DNA of 64,000 bases from Brevibacillus formosus (GCF_003013405.1 NZ_PXZL01000001.1:434001-498000), one strand, 5' to 3'. Counted from the stretch's first letter, positions 36,282 to 44,962 are shown. Notes: a model not told the origin generated them from the letters alone. A program made the numbers and translations.

Positions 36282-36842
36282 CTAACGCGGAAGGCGAATC
36301 TGGGACAGTGGCCAGTATACGACCTCTGCACGTCCTACTACATGATCCAGTTGAACAGGGCCAATGACGCGGCTGTCCATACTGTTGTTGCGATTATCCC
36401 CCATGACAAACACGCTGCCCTCAGGAATCTTCACAGGATCAAAATCTTCGGTTAACGTCACACCTGCCGAAGCAGTTTTTAGTTTGTTTTCGACCAAGTA
36501 CTCTTCGCTGAGCGGTTGGCCATTGACATACACTTGATCATTTTTGGCTTCTACGGTGTCACCCGCTACTGCGACCACGCGCTTGATCCAGTTGTCGCCA
36601 GTTGCATCTGGATGAATGATGACGATATCGCCAGGTTGCGGTTCTTTGAGGTAATAAATCGCTTTGTTAACGATGACGCGCTCGCGGTCATGCAACGTAC
36701 TTTCCATGGAACGCCCTTGGACGACGTAGGGAGCCATGACAAATACGTAGATAAAGGCAGTCAATCCGCCAATCAAGACAAACGATTTCAACCAATCGAG
36801 CAATTCCACTTTCCATTTTGGTGTAGGTTTTGTTTGTTCCAT
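36282..36842 (-). CDS. lepB: type I signal peptidase
   Basis: 186 residues, the Bacillus SipS-type length. One membrane segment (about residues 20-38) precedes the catalytic domain. The nucleophile Ser45 is in GRSMEST, the general base Lys87 in WIKRVVAVAGD, and the conserved GDNRNNSMDSR box is present. It cleaves signal peptides of exported proteins on the outer face of the membrane. ATG 36842 has AGGAGAA upstream. It is transcribed alone on the minus strand. Confidence 0.95.
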   Translation of the reverse strand: MEQTKPTPKWKVELLDWLKSFVLIGGLTAFIYVFVMAPYVVQGRSMESTLHDRERVIVNKAIYYLKEPQPGDIVIIHPDATGDNWIKRVVAVAGDTVEAKNDQVYVNGQPLSEEYLVENKLKTASAGVTLTEDFDPVKIPEGSVFVMGDNRNNSMDSRVIGPVQLDHVVGRAEVVYWPLSQIRLPR

Positions 36843-37024
36843 TGAATTTCTCCTATGTATGTGATTTCTGTGGCAAATATGCCTGAGTCAAATGCCTCGT
36901 GTGTGTAAGGCTGTCTTCTCATTATACATGCTTTACGAATGGATACGAAAGATGATTCAAGCAAATAATTGGCATCATGGATGAAGCTCGAAAAAGTCGT
37001 AACATTATTTTGCAAGCTAACCTA

Positions 37025-37053
37025 TTGTCAGTTTTTCCTGTTTGAGTTAAGAT
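37025..37053 (+). promoter_or_regulatory. possible sigma-A promoter upstream of marR
   Basis: TTGTCA (37025-37030), 17 bp, TAAGAT (37048-37053). No gene starts within 170 bp, so it would make a long leader or a small RNA. The 388-bp gap 36843-37230 contains nothing else I can name apart from this and the nearer promoter. Confidence 0.35.
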
Positions 37054-37151
37054 GTTCTTGAAATAAGTTTTACAATAAAAATATTAAGTGGTAAACACTT
37101 TGTCTGGCTCATACATATCTTTCGTGAAAAGAAATAATTTCGGGAGTCCTA

Positions 37152-37180
37152 TTGATCTTCCGGTACTTAGGCTATATAGT
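37152..37180 (+). promoter_or_regulatory. sigma-A promoter of marR, with nearby palindrome
   Basis: TTGATC (37152-37157), 17 bp, TATAGT (37175-37180). AAGTACTT just downstream of the -10 box is a possible half of an autoregulatory MarR site. Confidence 0.6.
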
Positions 37181-37230
37181 TTTATAGTAAAAGTACTTAT
37201 ATTATTAATTTTCCGAAAATAGGTGATGTC

Positions 37231-37656
37231 GTGAGCAATATGTCCCGTGCCAGTAAACTTGAGGAACTGGATGGAGTATTTGTCGAGATTGCTCGTTTCT
37301 TTATTAACAATTGGCTAGAGGAAGAGTCAATCAGTCCGAAGCAGTTTATCTTGTTGCGTGTGCTACATCAAAAAGGACGAAGCACAGTTTCTGAGCTGGC
37401 GACTATTTTGAAGTTATCCAATAGTGCCACCACAATCGCACTTAATCGGTTGGTCAAGGCCGGGTTTATCGACCGGGTTCGAGATGAACAGGATCGCCGT
37501 GTCGTGTGGGTCACTTTGTCACAACAAGCCGTTCCAACTCTGGAAGGACTTTTGTGCCACAGGAGAGCACTAGTAGGAAAGCTGCTGGAGAATCTGACTG
37601 ACGACGAGTTAGAACAGTTTACGTATTTTCTTAGGAAAATGCAGCAGTGCATATAG
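37231..37656 (+). CDS. MarR family transcriptional regulator
   Basis: 141 residues from GTG 37231 with AGGTGAT upstream; ATG 37240 is an alternative. The winged helix reads GRSTVSELATILKLSNSATTIALNRL then VKAGFIDRVRDEQDRRVVWVTL, the MarR DNA-reading helix and wing. Flanking helices would make the dimer interface. The ligand and regulon are unknown. The secreted repeat protein follows 74 nt later and may be a target. Confidence 0.9.
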   Translation: MSNMSRASKLEELDGVFVEIARFFINNWLEEESISPKQFILLRVLHQKGRSTVSELATILKLSNSATTIALNRLVKAGFIDRVRDEQDRRVVWVTLSQQAVPTLEGLLCHRRALVGKLLENLTDDELEQFTYFLRKMQQCI

Positions 37657-37729
37657 CATGCCTTAAGTTCGGGTTTGGGGACATTCGTGTAGGACAAAAG
37701 TGTGTACCGCGGAATGGGAGTGTACACAT

Positions 37730-38206
37730 ATGAAAAAGAAAAGCACACTGATCATGAGTTCTTGTATCCTAGGAGCAGCTCTCTTCACACAAGCTGCATT
37801 TGCTGAAGAGGCAGTAAAAGCTACTGAAACAACTACTGCAACAGAAGCAACAACAACGACAACAGAAGAAAAACCTGCAACAGATGAAAAGCCAGCTACT
37901 GAAGAAAAGCCGGCAACTGAAACAACAACAACTGCACCAGCAACTAAACCAGAAGTAAAACCTGCGACTCCACAAACCGTTACCCCAATTCAAGGTTTGA
38001 CTCAACAAGGTGGCTGGGTTATCATGCCAGGTAAAGATGAGTACGTATGGGTAAGTGGTCAATATGTTCCAGTAATCTCTAACGTAGCTGGCTGGGCAAT
38101 GATGCCAGGAGTAGATCAATTTGTTACAACTGGTGGCGTAACTCCAGTGAGTGCTCCAGCAGCTGGTTGGGCAATGATCGCTCCAGAATCCGATAACGAA
38201 AAATAA
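37730..38206 (+). CDS. secreted Thr-rich protein with three Trp-centred repeats
   Basis: 158 residues from ATG 37730 with GGGAG upstream. Signal peptide ending near AFA (residue 25). Residues 26-82 are a Thr/Lys/Pro/Glu linker containing EEKPAT-type repeats. Residues 94-158 hold three copies of a 25-26-residue unit, GGWVIMPGKDEYV, AGWAMMPGVDQFV and a truncated AGWAMIAPESD; each full unit ends in a G-x3-P-V turn. I do not know this domain. It is a single gene with its own terminator, probably wall-associated or released. Confidence 0.75.
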   Translation: MKKKSTLIMSSCILGAALFTQAAFAEEAVKATETTTATEATTTTTEEKPATDEKPATEEKPATETTTTAPATKPEVKPATPQTVTPIQGLTQQGGWVIMPGKDEYVWVSGQYVPVISNVAGWAMMPGVDQFVTTGGVTPVSAPAAGWAMIAPESDNEK

Positions 38207-38220
38207 GCATAGCTGATAAT

Positions 38221-38260
38221 AAAGACGCTTTGTCCCTCAATTGGGCAAGGCGTCTTTTTT
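38221..38260 (+). terminator. intrinsic terminator
   Basis: AAAGACGC (38221-38228) pairs with GCGTCTTT at 38250, followed by T; an inner stem is also present. Confidence 0.85.
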
Positions 38261-38325
38261 GGCTAAAGCTGGAGATTCCCGTACAAACTAAAGCGGATAG
38301 AAGCCAAAAGGAAGGAGGAACGAAT

Positions 38326-38508
38326 ATGGCAGGTTATGAGAAGGATCAGGCTCGATCCAGGGCGAAAGAGCTGGGCACTGAGGATGCAGACGGAGCCGTC
38401 TACTATCAAGAGGCAGACGAATATACGGATGGCCTGGCTACGACGCAGGAGATGGTCAGTGACATGTACAAGATGGGAACCATCGAGGACAGAGAGCAGA
38501 CGATGTAA
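38326..38508 (+). CDS. small hydrophilic protein
   Basis: 60 residues from ATG 38326 with GGAAGGAGG upstream. It is charged and hydrophilic (EKDQARSRAKELG, then YYQEADEYTDG) with no membrane segment. The composition is like small spore or stress proteins of Bacilli, but I recognise no family. It is bounded by terminators on both sides, so it is monocistronic. The strong ribosome site supports a real gene. Confidence 0.65.
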   Translation: MAGYEKDQARSRAKELGTEDADGAVYYQEADEYTDGLATTQEMVSDMYKMGTIEDREQTM

Positions 38509-38522
38509 CAACACAGAAAAAG

Positions 38523-38563
38523 AGCAAGGCCAGCCTGGATGCAAGGAGGCTGGTCGCTTTTTA
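38523..38563 (+). terminator. intrinsic terminator
   Basis: GGCCAGCCT pairs with AGGCTGGTC near 38547-38555, followed by GCTTTTT. Confidence 0.75.
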
Positions 38564-38654
38564 TTCCATTGATAAAAAATTTTTTATTGACTTAGTAGAT
38601 TGTATCGGTAAAAATACAAGAGGAATCAGAAAATTTAAAAAGGGTGTGCCACGA

Positions 38655-39770
38655 ATGAGAGACTCACGATTAGATCAATTAGCGTACAATCTGGTTAACT
38701 ATTCTGTACGAGTACAGCCAGGGGAAAACATTTTGATCAACGCGAAAGGGGACACACCGGATTTGGTGCAAGCCCTCGTGCGTGAGATTTACAAAGCAGG
38801 CGGCAGTCCTTATGTTCAATTGATTGATCCCGCCGTAAGCCGAGAAATCGCAATGAATTGCAATGAAGAGCAGCTGAAGACCATGGCTCAACATGAAGTT
38901 GAACTCATGGAGAAAATGCAAGGCTATATCGGAATTCGTGCAGCGAACAACATCAATGAGATGGCTGATGTTCCGAGTGACAAGCTGAGTATCTATTCTC
39001 GCCTGTATGAGCTGCCAGTAATGAACGTGCGCGTGCCTAAAACGAAGTGGGTTGTTCTTCGTTATCCGAATCCTTCCATGGCACAGCTTGCGAACATGTC
39101 TACAGCAGCTTTTGAAGATTTTTACTTCCAAGTATGTAACCTCGATTACGCGAAAATGGATAAAGCAATGGACAGTCTGGTTGACTTGATGAATCGCACA
39201 GACAAGGTTCGCTTGGTAGGACCTGAAACAGATCTCACCTTCTCAATCAAGGACATTCCTGCTGTGAAATGTGCTGGCCTGCGCAATATCCCAGATGGTG
39301 AAGTGTATACAGCACCTGTGAAGGATTCCGTAAATGGCGTTATCACCCATAATGCGCCAACACCATACCACGGCTTCACATTCGAAAATGTTCGCCTGAC
39401 CTTCAAGGACGGCAAAATTGTGGAAGCAACAGCGAATGATACCGAACGATTGAATCAAATTTTGGATACGGACGAGGGAGCGCGCTTCGTTGGAGAATTT
39501 GCTATCGGTGTGAATCCTTACATTCGCAACCCGATGAAAGATATCTTGTTTGACGAAAAAATAGACGGAAGCTTCCACTTCACGCCTGGTCAATGCTATG
39601 ACGAAGCATACAATGGCAACAAATCGTCTGTCCACTGGGACATGGTTTCCATCCAGCGTCCGGATTGGGGCGGAGGGGAAATCTGGTTTGATGACGTCCT
39701 GATTCGCAAAGATGGTCGTTTTGTCATAGCAGAGCTTGAATGTTTGAATCCAGAAAACTTGAAAGGGTAA
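38655..39770 (+). CDS. M29-family aminopeptidase
   Basis: 371 residues from ATG 38655; MRDSRLDQLAYNLVNYS fits the usual family start better than the in-frame GTG 38646. Metal-ligand segments of the M29 thermophilic aminopeptidase family (AmpS/PepS/AmpT) are visible: GEVYTAPVKDSVNG, GFTFENVRLTFKDGKIV, GEFAIGVNP, FDEKIDGSFHFTPGQCY and SVHWDMVS. It is a cytoplasmic metallo-aminopeptidase in peptide turnover. It converges on a small minus-strand gene 16 nt away. Confidence 0.92.
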   Translation: MRDSRLDQLAYNLVNYSVRVQPGENILINAKGDTPDLVQALVREIYKAGGSPYVQLIDPAVSREIAMNCNEEQLKTMAQHEVELMEKMQGYIGIRAANNINEMADVPSDKLSIYSRLYELPVMNVRVPKTKWVVLRYPNPSMAQLANMSTAAFEDFYFQVCNLDYAKMDKAMDSLVDLMNRTDKVRLVGPETDLTFSIKDIPAVKCAGLRNIPDGEVYTAPVKDSVNGVITHNAPTPYHGFTFENVRLTFKDGKIVEATANDTERLNQILDTDEGARFVGEFAIGVNPYIRNPMKDILFDEKIDGSFHFTPGQCYDEAYNGNKSSVHWDMVSIQRPDWGGGEIWFDDVLIRKDGRFVIAELECLNPENLKG

Positions 39771-39786
39771 GGCATAGCCTACCCAA

Positions 39787-40107
39787 TCATTTGTCGTACT
39801 GACGGAGCCTTTCATGGGCAAGCATAATATCCATTTCTAGCTGAAATAGCATGTGCAGATTGCTTGAAGGAAGAGTAATTCTGCGTGCCGCGTGGTAGAG
39901 AAGTGGTTTGTTTTGTTTGATGACCGTCATGATTTCCACAACTGGAGGAACGACTTGCTTAATTCTTAGCAGGCTTTGCAAATAGCGAAGAAATGTTTGA
40001 ATACTAGCTTGGTCATCCTTGTTTGGTACCTTTTCAATCAAAGCGAAAAAGTCTCGGATGATGATCCGCTTGGTCTCCTGAGGCTCTACTATAGTTGTAC
40101 GATTCAC
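39787..40107 (-). CDS. hypothetical protein
   Basis: 106 residues from GTG 40107, selected by GAGGTGG 5 nt upstream; the longer frame runs into the terminator hairpin at 40187-40224. Mostly helical and basic, without signal peptide or membrane segment. I do not recognise it. It is a single gene on the minus strand between the terminator of the ICMT gene and the aminopeptidase gene. Confidence 0.55.
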   Translation of the reverse strand: MNRTTIVEPQETKRIIIRDFFALIEKVPNKDDQASIQTFLRYLQSLLRIKQVVPPVVEIMTVIKQNKPLLYHAARRITLPSSNLHMLFQLEMDIMLAHERLRQYDK

Positions 40108-40186
40108 TTGATCCACCTCACGGGAAAGAGTTAACAGCTTCTTTTCTTTACCCGCTGAATGACAAGTGATAAACCTTTTGTCTGAT

Positions 40187-40230
40187 AAAAAAGTCTTTGG
40201 CATGTGCATGTGCCAAAGACTTTTCGTTTT
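40187..40230. terminator. strong terminator after the polyketide pair
   Basis: AAAGTCTTTGGCA pairs with TGCCAAAGACTTT (40211-40223). It carries A/T runs on both sides, so it can act on either strand; the minus-strand orientation ends the bps-like genes. Confidence 0.85.
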
Positions 40231-40757
40231 TATGACTCACGATGACTATCGTAGACGCTTGCTTCTTCCAGGGGAATCCGTATGCGCAGGAGTAGCCAGG
40301 CATTTAAGAGAGAAAACGCCAGGGCTGTTGCCACAGCGGCAAATGTTAGAGGGAGTAGGAGCAGCTCAAGCGATACGACCAAGTAGTTGGGGTGACGAAT
40401 GAACCGATAAGGACCTCGCTTGATTGGAGCCTCGCCCGGGAGTATGAAGATGCGGGTATTCCATCGTTTGCCCAAGCTGCGAATACACCAGTAACGAAGT
40501 CCTTGCGCGATCAAAAACAGGCTGAACGGAAACGCCCACCAAGAGGGCAGAACCATGGAGTTGCCTTTTCCCACCACTTCGAAAAAAAGCGAGAGAAAAA
40601 AGAGAAAATGAAGAAGGACGATGTATTTGTAATGACTCGCCCCAACCTCGTAGCCTCCTTTTGAGCGGATATAGCGGGCATTCCTCACAGCAACGAGAAG
40701 CTCGACCAGTCGCTGCAACACGACTCCAGCCAAGACAAATCCAAAGAAGAGCAACAT
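40230..40757 (-). CDS. bpsB: isoprenylcysteine carboxyl methyltransferase-like, BpsB-type
   Basis: 175 residues with four or five membrane segments. The ICMT-family S-adenosylmethionine-binding region reads KRGPYRFIRHPNYLVV (RHPNY). It starts 2 nt after the stop of a type III polyketide synthase gene, the arrangement of bpsA-bpsB (ypbQ) in B. subtilis, where BpsB methylates alkylpyrones made by BpsA. The same role is inferred here. The following hairpin ends the operon. Confidence 0.85.
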   Translation of the reverse strand: MLLFFGFVLAGVVLQRLVELLVAVRNARYIRSKGGYEVGASHYKYIVLLHFLFFLSLFFEVVGKGNSMVLPSWWAFPFSLFLIAQGLRYWCIRSLGKRWNTRIFILPGEAPIKRGPYRFIRHPNYLVVSLELLLLPLTFAAVATALAFSLLNAWLLLRIRIPLEEASVYDSHRES

Positions 40758-40759
40758 GA

Positions 40760-41824
40760 CTATCTCGCCTCCAGAAGTAAGAGCTCGGAGCTAAATCCAG
40801 GTCCAAGCGCGGCGACCAATCCGCGATCTCCTGGCTCCCACGCCTTCTCCATGCTTTTTTCCAAGACGAACAAAACCGTAGGGGAAGACATGTTTCCAAA
40901 ATTGGTGAGGACATCTTCAGAAAAACGTGTGGCTTCTGTGCCAATGCCCAAAGACCGTTGGTAAGCCGTTAATACCTTGGCTCCGCCTGGATGGAAAATG
41001 AAATGACGTAGATGGTCAATAGACATCCCATGCGGTGACAAAAAGCTCTCAACGTTTTCTCGCATCGAAGAACGAATGAGAGTAGGGATGTCCCGAGAGA
41101 AAATGACTTTTAACCCCGGATCGGTCAATTCCCATCCCATGACATCTGCGGTGTCCGGCCATGTTGTCGTTCGCGCATCACAAAATTGAACCTTAGGCGT
41201 GTCCGAAGAGGACATGACTTGATCTCCTTCTATTAATACGGCTGCAGCTCCATCTCCAAAGAGGCATGTTGCGACCAAATTGCTTTTGGACAAATCTTGC
41301 CGGATGAAGGTCAAGCCGCACAGTTCTACGCTCACAAGCAAAACTCGCCGGGAGGGATAAGCCTGAGTGTACTCACATGCACGTGATAAGCCCATTGCTC
41401 CACCGGCACAGCCAAGGCCCCACAAAGGGACACGGGTTGCTTGCGAACGGAGTCCTAAACGATGGAGCAAGCGGGAATCGATGCTTGGGGTCGCAATGCC
41501 AGTGCTTGATACAAATATCAGACAATCGATGGATGACGGCTCGACTCCAGCTTTCGTCAAACACTTTCGGGCTGCTTCCTCTGCCAAGGCTTCCGCATGT
41601 TCGATATACAATTGATTTTTCTCTGCAAACGGCCGATCCTCCAAAAACCAATCCATTGGCATACTAAAATGTCGCTTCTGAATGTGACTGTGTGCAAACA
41701 CGTGTAACAAACGATCTATGTCGGGAAAAGCATCTTGAAAAAATAGGCGTGCCAGCTTCATGGAATCCTCTTGTGTAATCTCGTGGGAAGGTACTGCTGT
41801 AGCCACTGCTTCTATACGGGGCAT
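40760..41824 (-). CDS. bpsA: type III polyketide synthase, BpsA-like
   Basis: 354 residues from ATG 41824; ATG 41836 is in frame but only 3 nt from GGGAG, so 41824 is preferred. The chalcone-synthase fold has the catalytic triad Cys in WGLGCAGG, His in FIFHPGGAKVL and Asn in NFGNMSSPT. It condenses malonyl units onto a fatty-acyl-CoA to make alkylpyrones or alkylresorcinols. It is coupled to the methyltransferase gene. Upstream, ACCAATTGGT is a perfect palindrome that may be an operator. Confidence 0.9.
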   Translation of the reverse strand: MPRIEAVATAVPSHEITQEDSMKLARLFFQDAFPDIDRLLHVFAHSHIQKRHFSMPMDWFLEDRPFAEKNQLYIEHAEALAEEAARKCLTKAGVEPSSIDCLIFVSSTGIATPSIDSRLLHRLGLRSQATRVPLWGLGCAGGAMGLSRACEYTQAYPSRRVLLVSVELCGLTFIRQDLSKSNLVATCLFGDGAAAVLIEGDQVMSSSDTPKVQFCDARTTTWPDTADVMGWELTDPGLKVIFSRDIPTLIRSSMRENVESFLSPHGMSIDHLRHFIFHPGGAKVLTAYQRSLGIGTEATRFSEDVLTNFGNMSSPTVLFVLEKSMEKAWEPGDRGLVAALGPGFSSELLLLEAR

Positions 41825-41979
41825 ACATTCATTCACTCCCGTCTATTTTTATTAGCCTTTAGCTTATCCCTACCAATTGGTTCCAATTCATGTTGCACCA
41901 TGTGCGAAAGGCCACAGGCTGGTTGTCAGGACTTTTCCAAGATTCGCTTGAATGAATAAGTGACAGTTTCGTGATTTGC

Positions 41980-42008
41980 TTGAACTTACAAAAAAACATA
42001 GGTAAAAT
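41980..42008 (+). promoter_or_regulatory. sigma-A promoter of the GGDEF gene
   Basis: TTGAAC (41980-41985), 17 bp, TAAAAT (42003-42008), about 100 bp before TTG 42109. Confidence 0.5.
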
Positions 42009-42108
42009 ATTCCTGGTTATACGAAAAAAGACCTAGTGAATATTTCTGAAAATAGGTCTAATGTACGAATAAGAAGAGTTACAACGGATAGATCGGGGGT
42101 AGTGTATT

Positions 42109-42795
42109 TTGGGCTCACGCTGGATTAGCTTGGGTGTGTCCTGTATGATCATCTCGGTTTGGCTGATCGGATACGGATTGCCGACGGATGACAGTGTGAT
42201 GATCTTTCTTTTGCTTGTTGCTGTCATTCAGACGCTAGCTGCCTATCAAATAGGGAAATATGTAGATCGGCTGCGGCAGATGGCTTATCACGATTCACTT
42301 ACAGGCGTTCTCGTCAATCGCAGATTTCTGGACAAGTTGGTCGAAGAAGTAGAATTGGCAAAAAGCAATCATCAATCTGTTACTCTATTGTTTATTGATT
42401 TGGATAATTTCAAAATATTTAATGATTCATTTGGCCATTTGGAAGGCGACCGACTTCTTTGCCAATTTGCAAGACTCTTGCAAGCGAGTGTACGGAAACA
42501 AGACACGATTGGAAGATGGGGTGGGGAAGAATTCGTCGTTTTGCTAACGCAAACAGACACAAGAAGAGGACTGGCAATCGGGGAACGAATTCAAAATCAA
42601 GTCCGACACGCTCTTTCAGGTGTCACGGTCAGTATCGGAGTAGCCTCGTATCCACAGCATGCTGAAACAGCGGAAGAGTTAGCGAAAAAAGCAGATACGC
42701 TTATGTATGAAGCGAAAAAAAGGAAAGATTGCATGATGGTCGCTTCGAATGAAATGATAAATATTGGCAAGACTAACACTCGTCATCTCTCTTGA
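42109..42795 (+). CDS. membrane-anchored diguanylate cyclase
   Basis: 228 residues from TTG 42109 with GGGGGT upstream. Two N-terminal hydrophobic segments (about residues 5-22 and 30-46) precede a GGDEF domain. The active site is GGEEF, substrate-binding residues DLDNFKIFND are intact, and the product-inhibition site RxxD (RKQD) lies five residues before GGEEF. It therefore should make c-di-GMP from two GTP and be feedback inhibited. There is no sensor domain beyond the short membrane hairpin. A terminator overlaps its stop codon. Confidence 0.9.
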   Translation: MGSRWISLGVSCMIISVWLIGYGLPTDDSVMIFLLLVAVIQTLAAYQIGKYVDRLRQMAYHDSLTGVLVNRRFLDKLVEEVELAKSNHQSVTLLFIDLDNFKIFNDSFGHLEGDRLLCQFARLLQASVRKQDTIGRWGGEEFVVLLTQTDTRRGLAIGERIQNQVRHALSGVTVSIGVASYPQHAETAEELAKKADTLMYEAKKRKDCMMVASNEMINIGKTNTRHLS

Positions 42796-42812
42796 CACGG
42801 GTGTTTTTTTTG
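42775..42812 (+). terminator. intrinsic terminator overlapping the GGDEF gene stop
   Basis: AACACTCG (42775-42782) pairs with CGGGTGTT (42798-42805); the stop codon lies in the loop and a T run follows. Confidence 0.75.
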
Positions 42813-42884
42813 ATTGTAAAGGGCATTTACAAAAACTTAATAATTCTTTAAAGAAAAATATACACATTTGACCTTGATTTTAAA

Positions 42885-42913
42885 TTTACGGAAACAATAA
42901 CATTCGATATAAT
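42885..42913 (+). promoter_or_regulatory. sigma-A promoter of the phosphate transporter operon
   Basis: TTTACG (42885-42890), 17 bp, TATAAT (42908-42913). I see no clear PhoP box. Confidence 0.55.
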
Positions 42914-42954
42914 CTGGTAGGTGTCATTTATTCAAAGGAGTGAAGAAGTCCCGT

Positions 42955-43572
42955 ATGTTGAAATCAAACAAGTATATCTTCTTTGATCTGTTCGAACAGC
43001 AGATTGCCACGGTACACAAAGGAACTCATCTTTTCTATGAAATGATAGGAAATTATCAGGATCTAGAAACAAAGGTTAAGGCAATCAAAGCTGTCGAAAA
43101 AGAAGGAGACGAAATCGTTCGTCGCATCATGAACGAGTTGAACTCTACTTTTATCACTCCGCTTGAGCGTGAAGACATTCACCAACTCGCTCATACGATG
43201 GACTCGATGATCGACTATATTGACGGTGTCGCTGATCGTATGTATTTGTACCAAGTGACTCAACCAGATCCACGTGTATTGGCACAAGCCAATATTTTGG
43301 TGAAATGCTCGGCTAAGCTGATTGAGCTGATTCGCACACTACGCAAGCTGGATCATAAAGTCGTTACACAAATCGCTGGGGAAATCAAAGATTTGGAGCA
43401 TGAATCTGACTCCAACTACCGCAAAATGGTATCTGATTTGTTGAATTCTCCTGATACCAACCCAATGGAAGCGATCAAACTCAAAGAGATTTACGATAAG
43501 CTCGAAGACTGTGCTGACTTCGCTGAAGACGTCTCCAACCTGGTAGAAGGGATCGTGTTAAAGAATGCTTGA
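42955..43572 (+). CDS. DUF47/PhoU-like accessory protein of PiT transporter
   Basis: 205 residues from ATG 42955; GTG 42940 is in frame but abuts the ribosome site. All-helical PhoU-like protein: EKEGDEIVRRIMNELN and later DLEHESDSNYRKM are the two metal-binding E/DxxxD-type repeats, and FITPLEREDIHQL is the DUF47 signature. It overlaps the pit gene by 8 nt and probably modulates phosphate uptake. Confidence 0.9.
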   Translation: MLKSNKYIFFDLFEQQIATVHKGTHLFYEMIGNYQDLETKVKAIKAVEKEGDEIVRRIMNELNSTFITPLEREDIHQLAHTMDSMIDYIDGVADRMYLYQVTQPDPRVLAQANILVKCSAKLIELIRTLRKLDHKVVTQIAGEIKDLEHESDSNYRKMVSDLLNSPDTNPMEAIKLKEIYDKLEDCADFAEDVSNLVEGIVLKNA

Positions 43573-44584
43573 TCTTTCGCCAGAGGTGATTATTCTCGTA
43601 CTCGTCGTCATCATGGCGTTAGCATTTGACTTTATCAATGGTTTTCACGATACGGCGAACGCGATTGCGACTTCTGTTTCTACGCGCGCATTAAGTCCGA
43701 AAACCGCGATTATTATTGCATCCCTGTGTAACTTGATTGGTGCACTCTCGTATACGGGAGTAGCGAAGACAATCGGGGGAAGCATTACCGATCCATTCAA
43801 GCTGGAAAATGGATTGATCGTCGTTTTGGCCGCGTTGACATCTGCGATTTTGTGGAACCTAATCACCTGGTGGTTCGGAATTCCTAGCTCGTCCTCGCAC
43901 GCGATTATCGGCGGCGTTGCAGGTGCAGCTTTTGGTGCCGCAGGAAGTGGTGCCATTAACTGGTCAGGCTTCATTAGCATTATCCAAGCGTTGATCGTAT
44001 CACCGCTTGTTGCCTTTGCTGTTGGTTTTGTGGTGATCAAGCTTGTGTCTTGGTTTGTTCGTAACTCAGCGTATCACAAAACCAATAAAGGTTTCCGTTC
44101 GATGCAAGTATTGTCAGCAGCTTGGCAGGCTTTCAGCCATGGAGCCAACGATGCGCAAAAAACAATGGGCGTAATCACCCTTGCTCTGATTTCCGGAGGA
44201 TTCTTGATACAACAACCGGGAGAATTCACTATTCCACTGTGGGTAAAACTTTCAGCTGCTCTTGCAATGGCTTTAGGTACAGCCTTTGGTGGATGGCGGA
44301 TCATCAAGACCTTGGGTGGTAAGATTATGAAAATCAAGCCAATTTCCGGTTTCTCAGCAGACCTGTCTTCTGCCTTGATTATCACAATCTTTACAGCTTT
44401 GAAACTGCCAGTGAGCACAACGCATGTGATCACATCCGCCATCTTGGGGGTTGGGGCATCGCAAAAGCTGAACGCAGTAAAATGGGGTTTGGCTGGTCGG
44501 ATTTTGGTCACTTGGGTCATTACCCTTCCGATTACCGGACTTTTGGCTGCTGCATGCTACGTCGTGTTTGACGTATTCCTGTAG
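43565..44584 (+). CDS. pit: PiT-family inorganic phosphate transporter
   Basis: 339 residues with about ten membrane segments. The two PiT signature repeats are FDFINGFHDTANAIAT near the N-terminus and FSHGANDAQKTMGVI in the second half, and GIPSSSSHAI and LPVSTTHVIT are the paired substrate-site loops. It is a low-affinity, cation- or proton-coupled phosphate importer. Overlap with the DUF47 gene shows a two-gene operon. A terminator follows. Confidence 0.93.
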   Translation: MLDLSPEVIILVLVVIMALAFDFINGFHDTANAIATSVSTRALSPKTAIIIASLCNLIGALSYTGVAKTIGGSITDPFKLENGLIVVLAALTSAILWNLITWWFGIPSSSSHAIIGGVAGAAFGAAGSGAINWSGFISIIQALIVSPLVAFAVGFVVIKLVSWFVRNSAYHKTNKGFRSMQVLSAAWQAFSHGANDAQKTMGVITLALISGGFLIQQPGEFTIPLWVKLSAALAMALGTAFGGWRIIKTLGGKIMKIKPISGFSADLSSALIITIFTALKLPVSTTHVITSAILGVGASQKLNAVKWGLAGRILVTWVITLPITGLLAAACYVVFDVFL

Positions 44585-44610
44585 AGCTACATCTTATCCA
44601 ACAGACAACA

Positions 44611-44650
44611 GACACCTTTCCGTGTAGAGTGCGCGGGAAGGTGTCTTTTT
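44611..44650 (+). terminator. intrinsic terminator after pit
   Basis: GACACCTT (44611-44618) pairs with AAGGTGTC (44638-44645), then TTTTT. Confidence 0.85.
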
Positions 44651-44652
44651 CA

Positions 44653-44892
44653 TTAGCTTGATCCCGTTAAACGCTCCCATATGCCGGGCTTGGGTTTAAT
44701 TTGCACGAGGCGTACGGCAGAGAATGGGATATAGTCCAGCGAGCCATCCCGTTCTTCAATTAAAATACCGTTGGGACTGTAATCATACAATTTGCCTTCT
44801 GCGTATGCGGATAATCCTTGGCCGATCATATCAGGAGCAAAATGAATACGTACGTAGCGATCGAGATACTCTTCCAAAATTCCATCATCCAT
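44653..44892 (-). CDS. hypothetical small protein
   Basis: 79 residues from ATG 44892 with GGAGGGG upstream; the in-frame upstream start has no better site. The sequence alternates strands (YVRIHFAPD, then KLYDYSPNGILIEE, then LDYIPFSAVRLVQI), suggesting a small Sm-like beta barrel. The family is not recognised. It is a single gene between the pit terminator and the lgt terminator. Confidence 0.65.
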   Translation of the reverse strand: MDDGILEEYLDRYVRIHFAPDMIGQGLSAYAEGKLYDYSPNGILIEERDGSLDYIPFSAVRLVQIKPKPGIWERLTGSS

Positions 44893-44962
44893 CTTATTCC
44901 CCTCCTTTTTCATTCTTTCTCCTAGTTATTGCCTGCATTGCGACAATTCAGACAAGGCAAAG

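Noticed and set aside
39765-39785. GGGTAAGGC/GCCTACCC hairpin after the aminopeptidase gene
   Set aside because: No T run on either strand; too weak to call a terminator.
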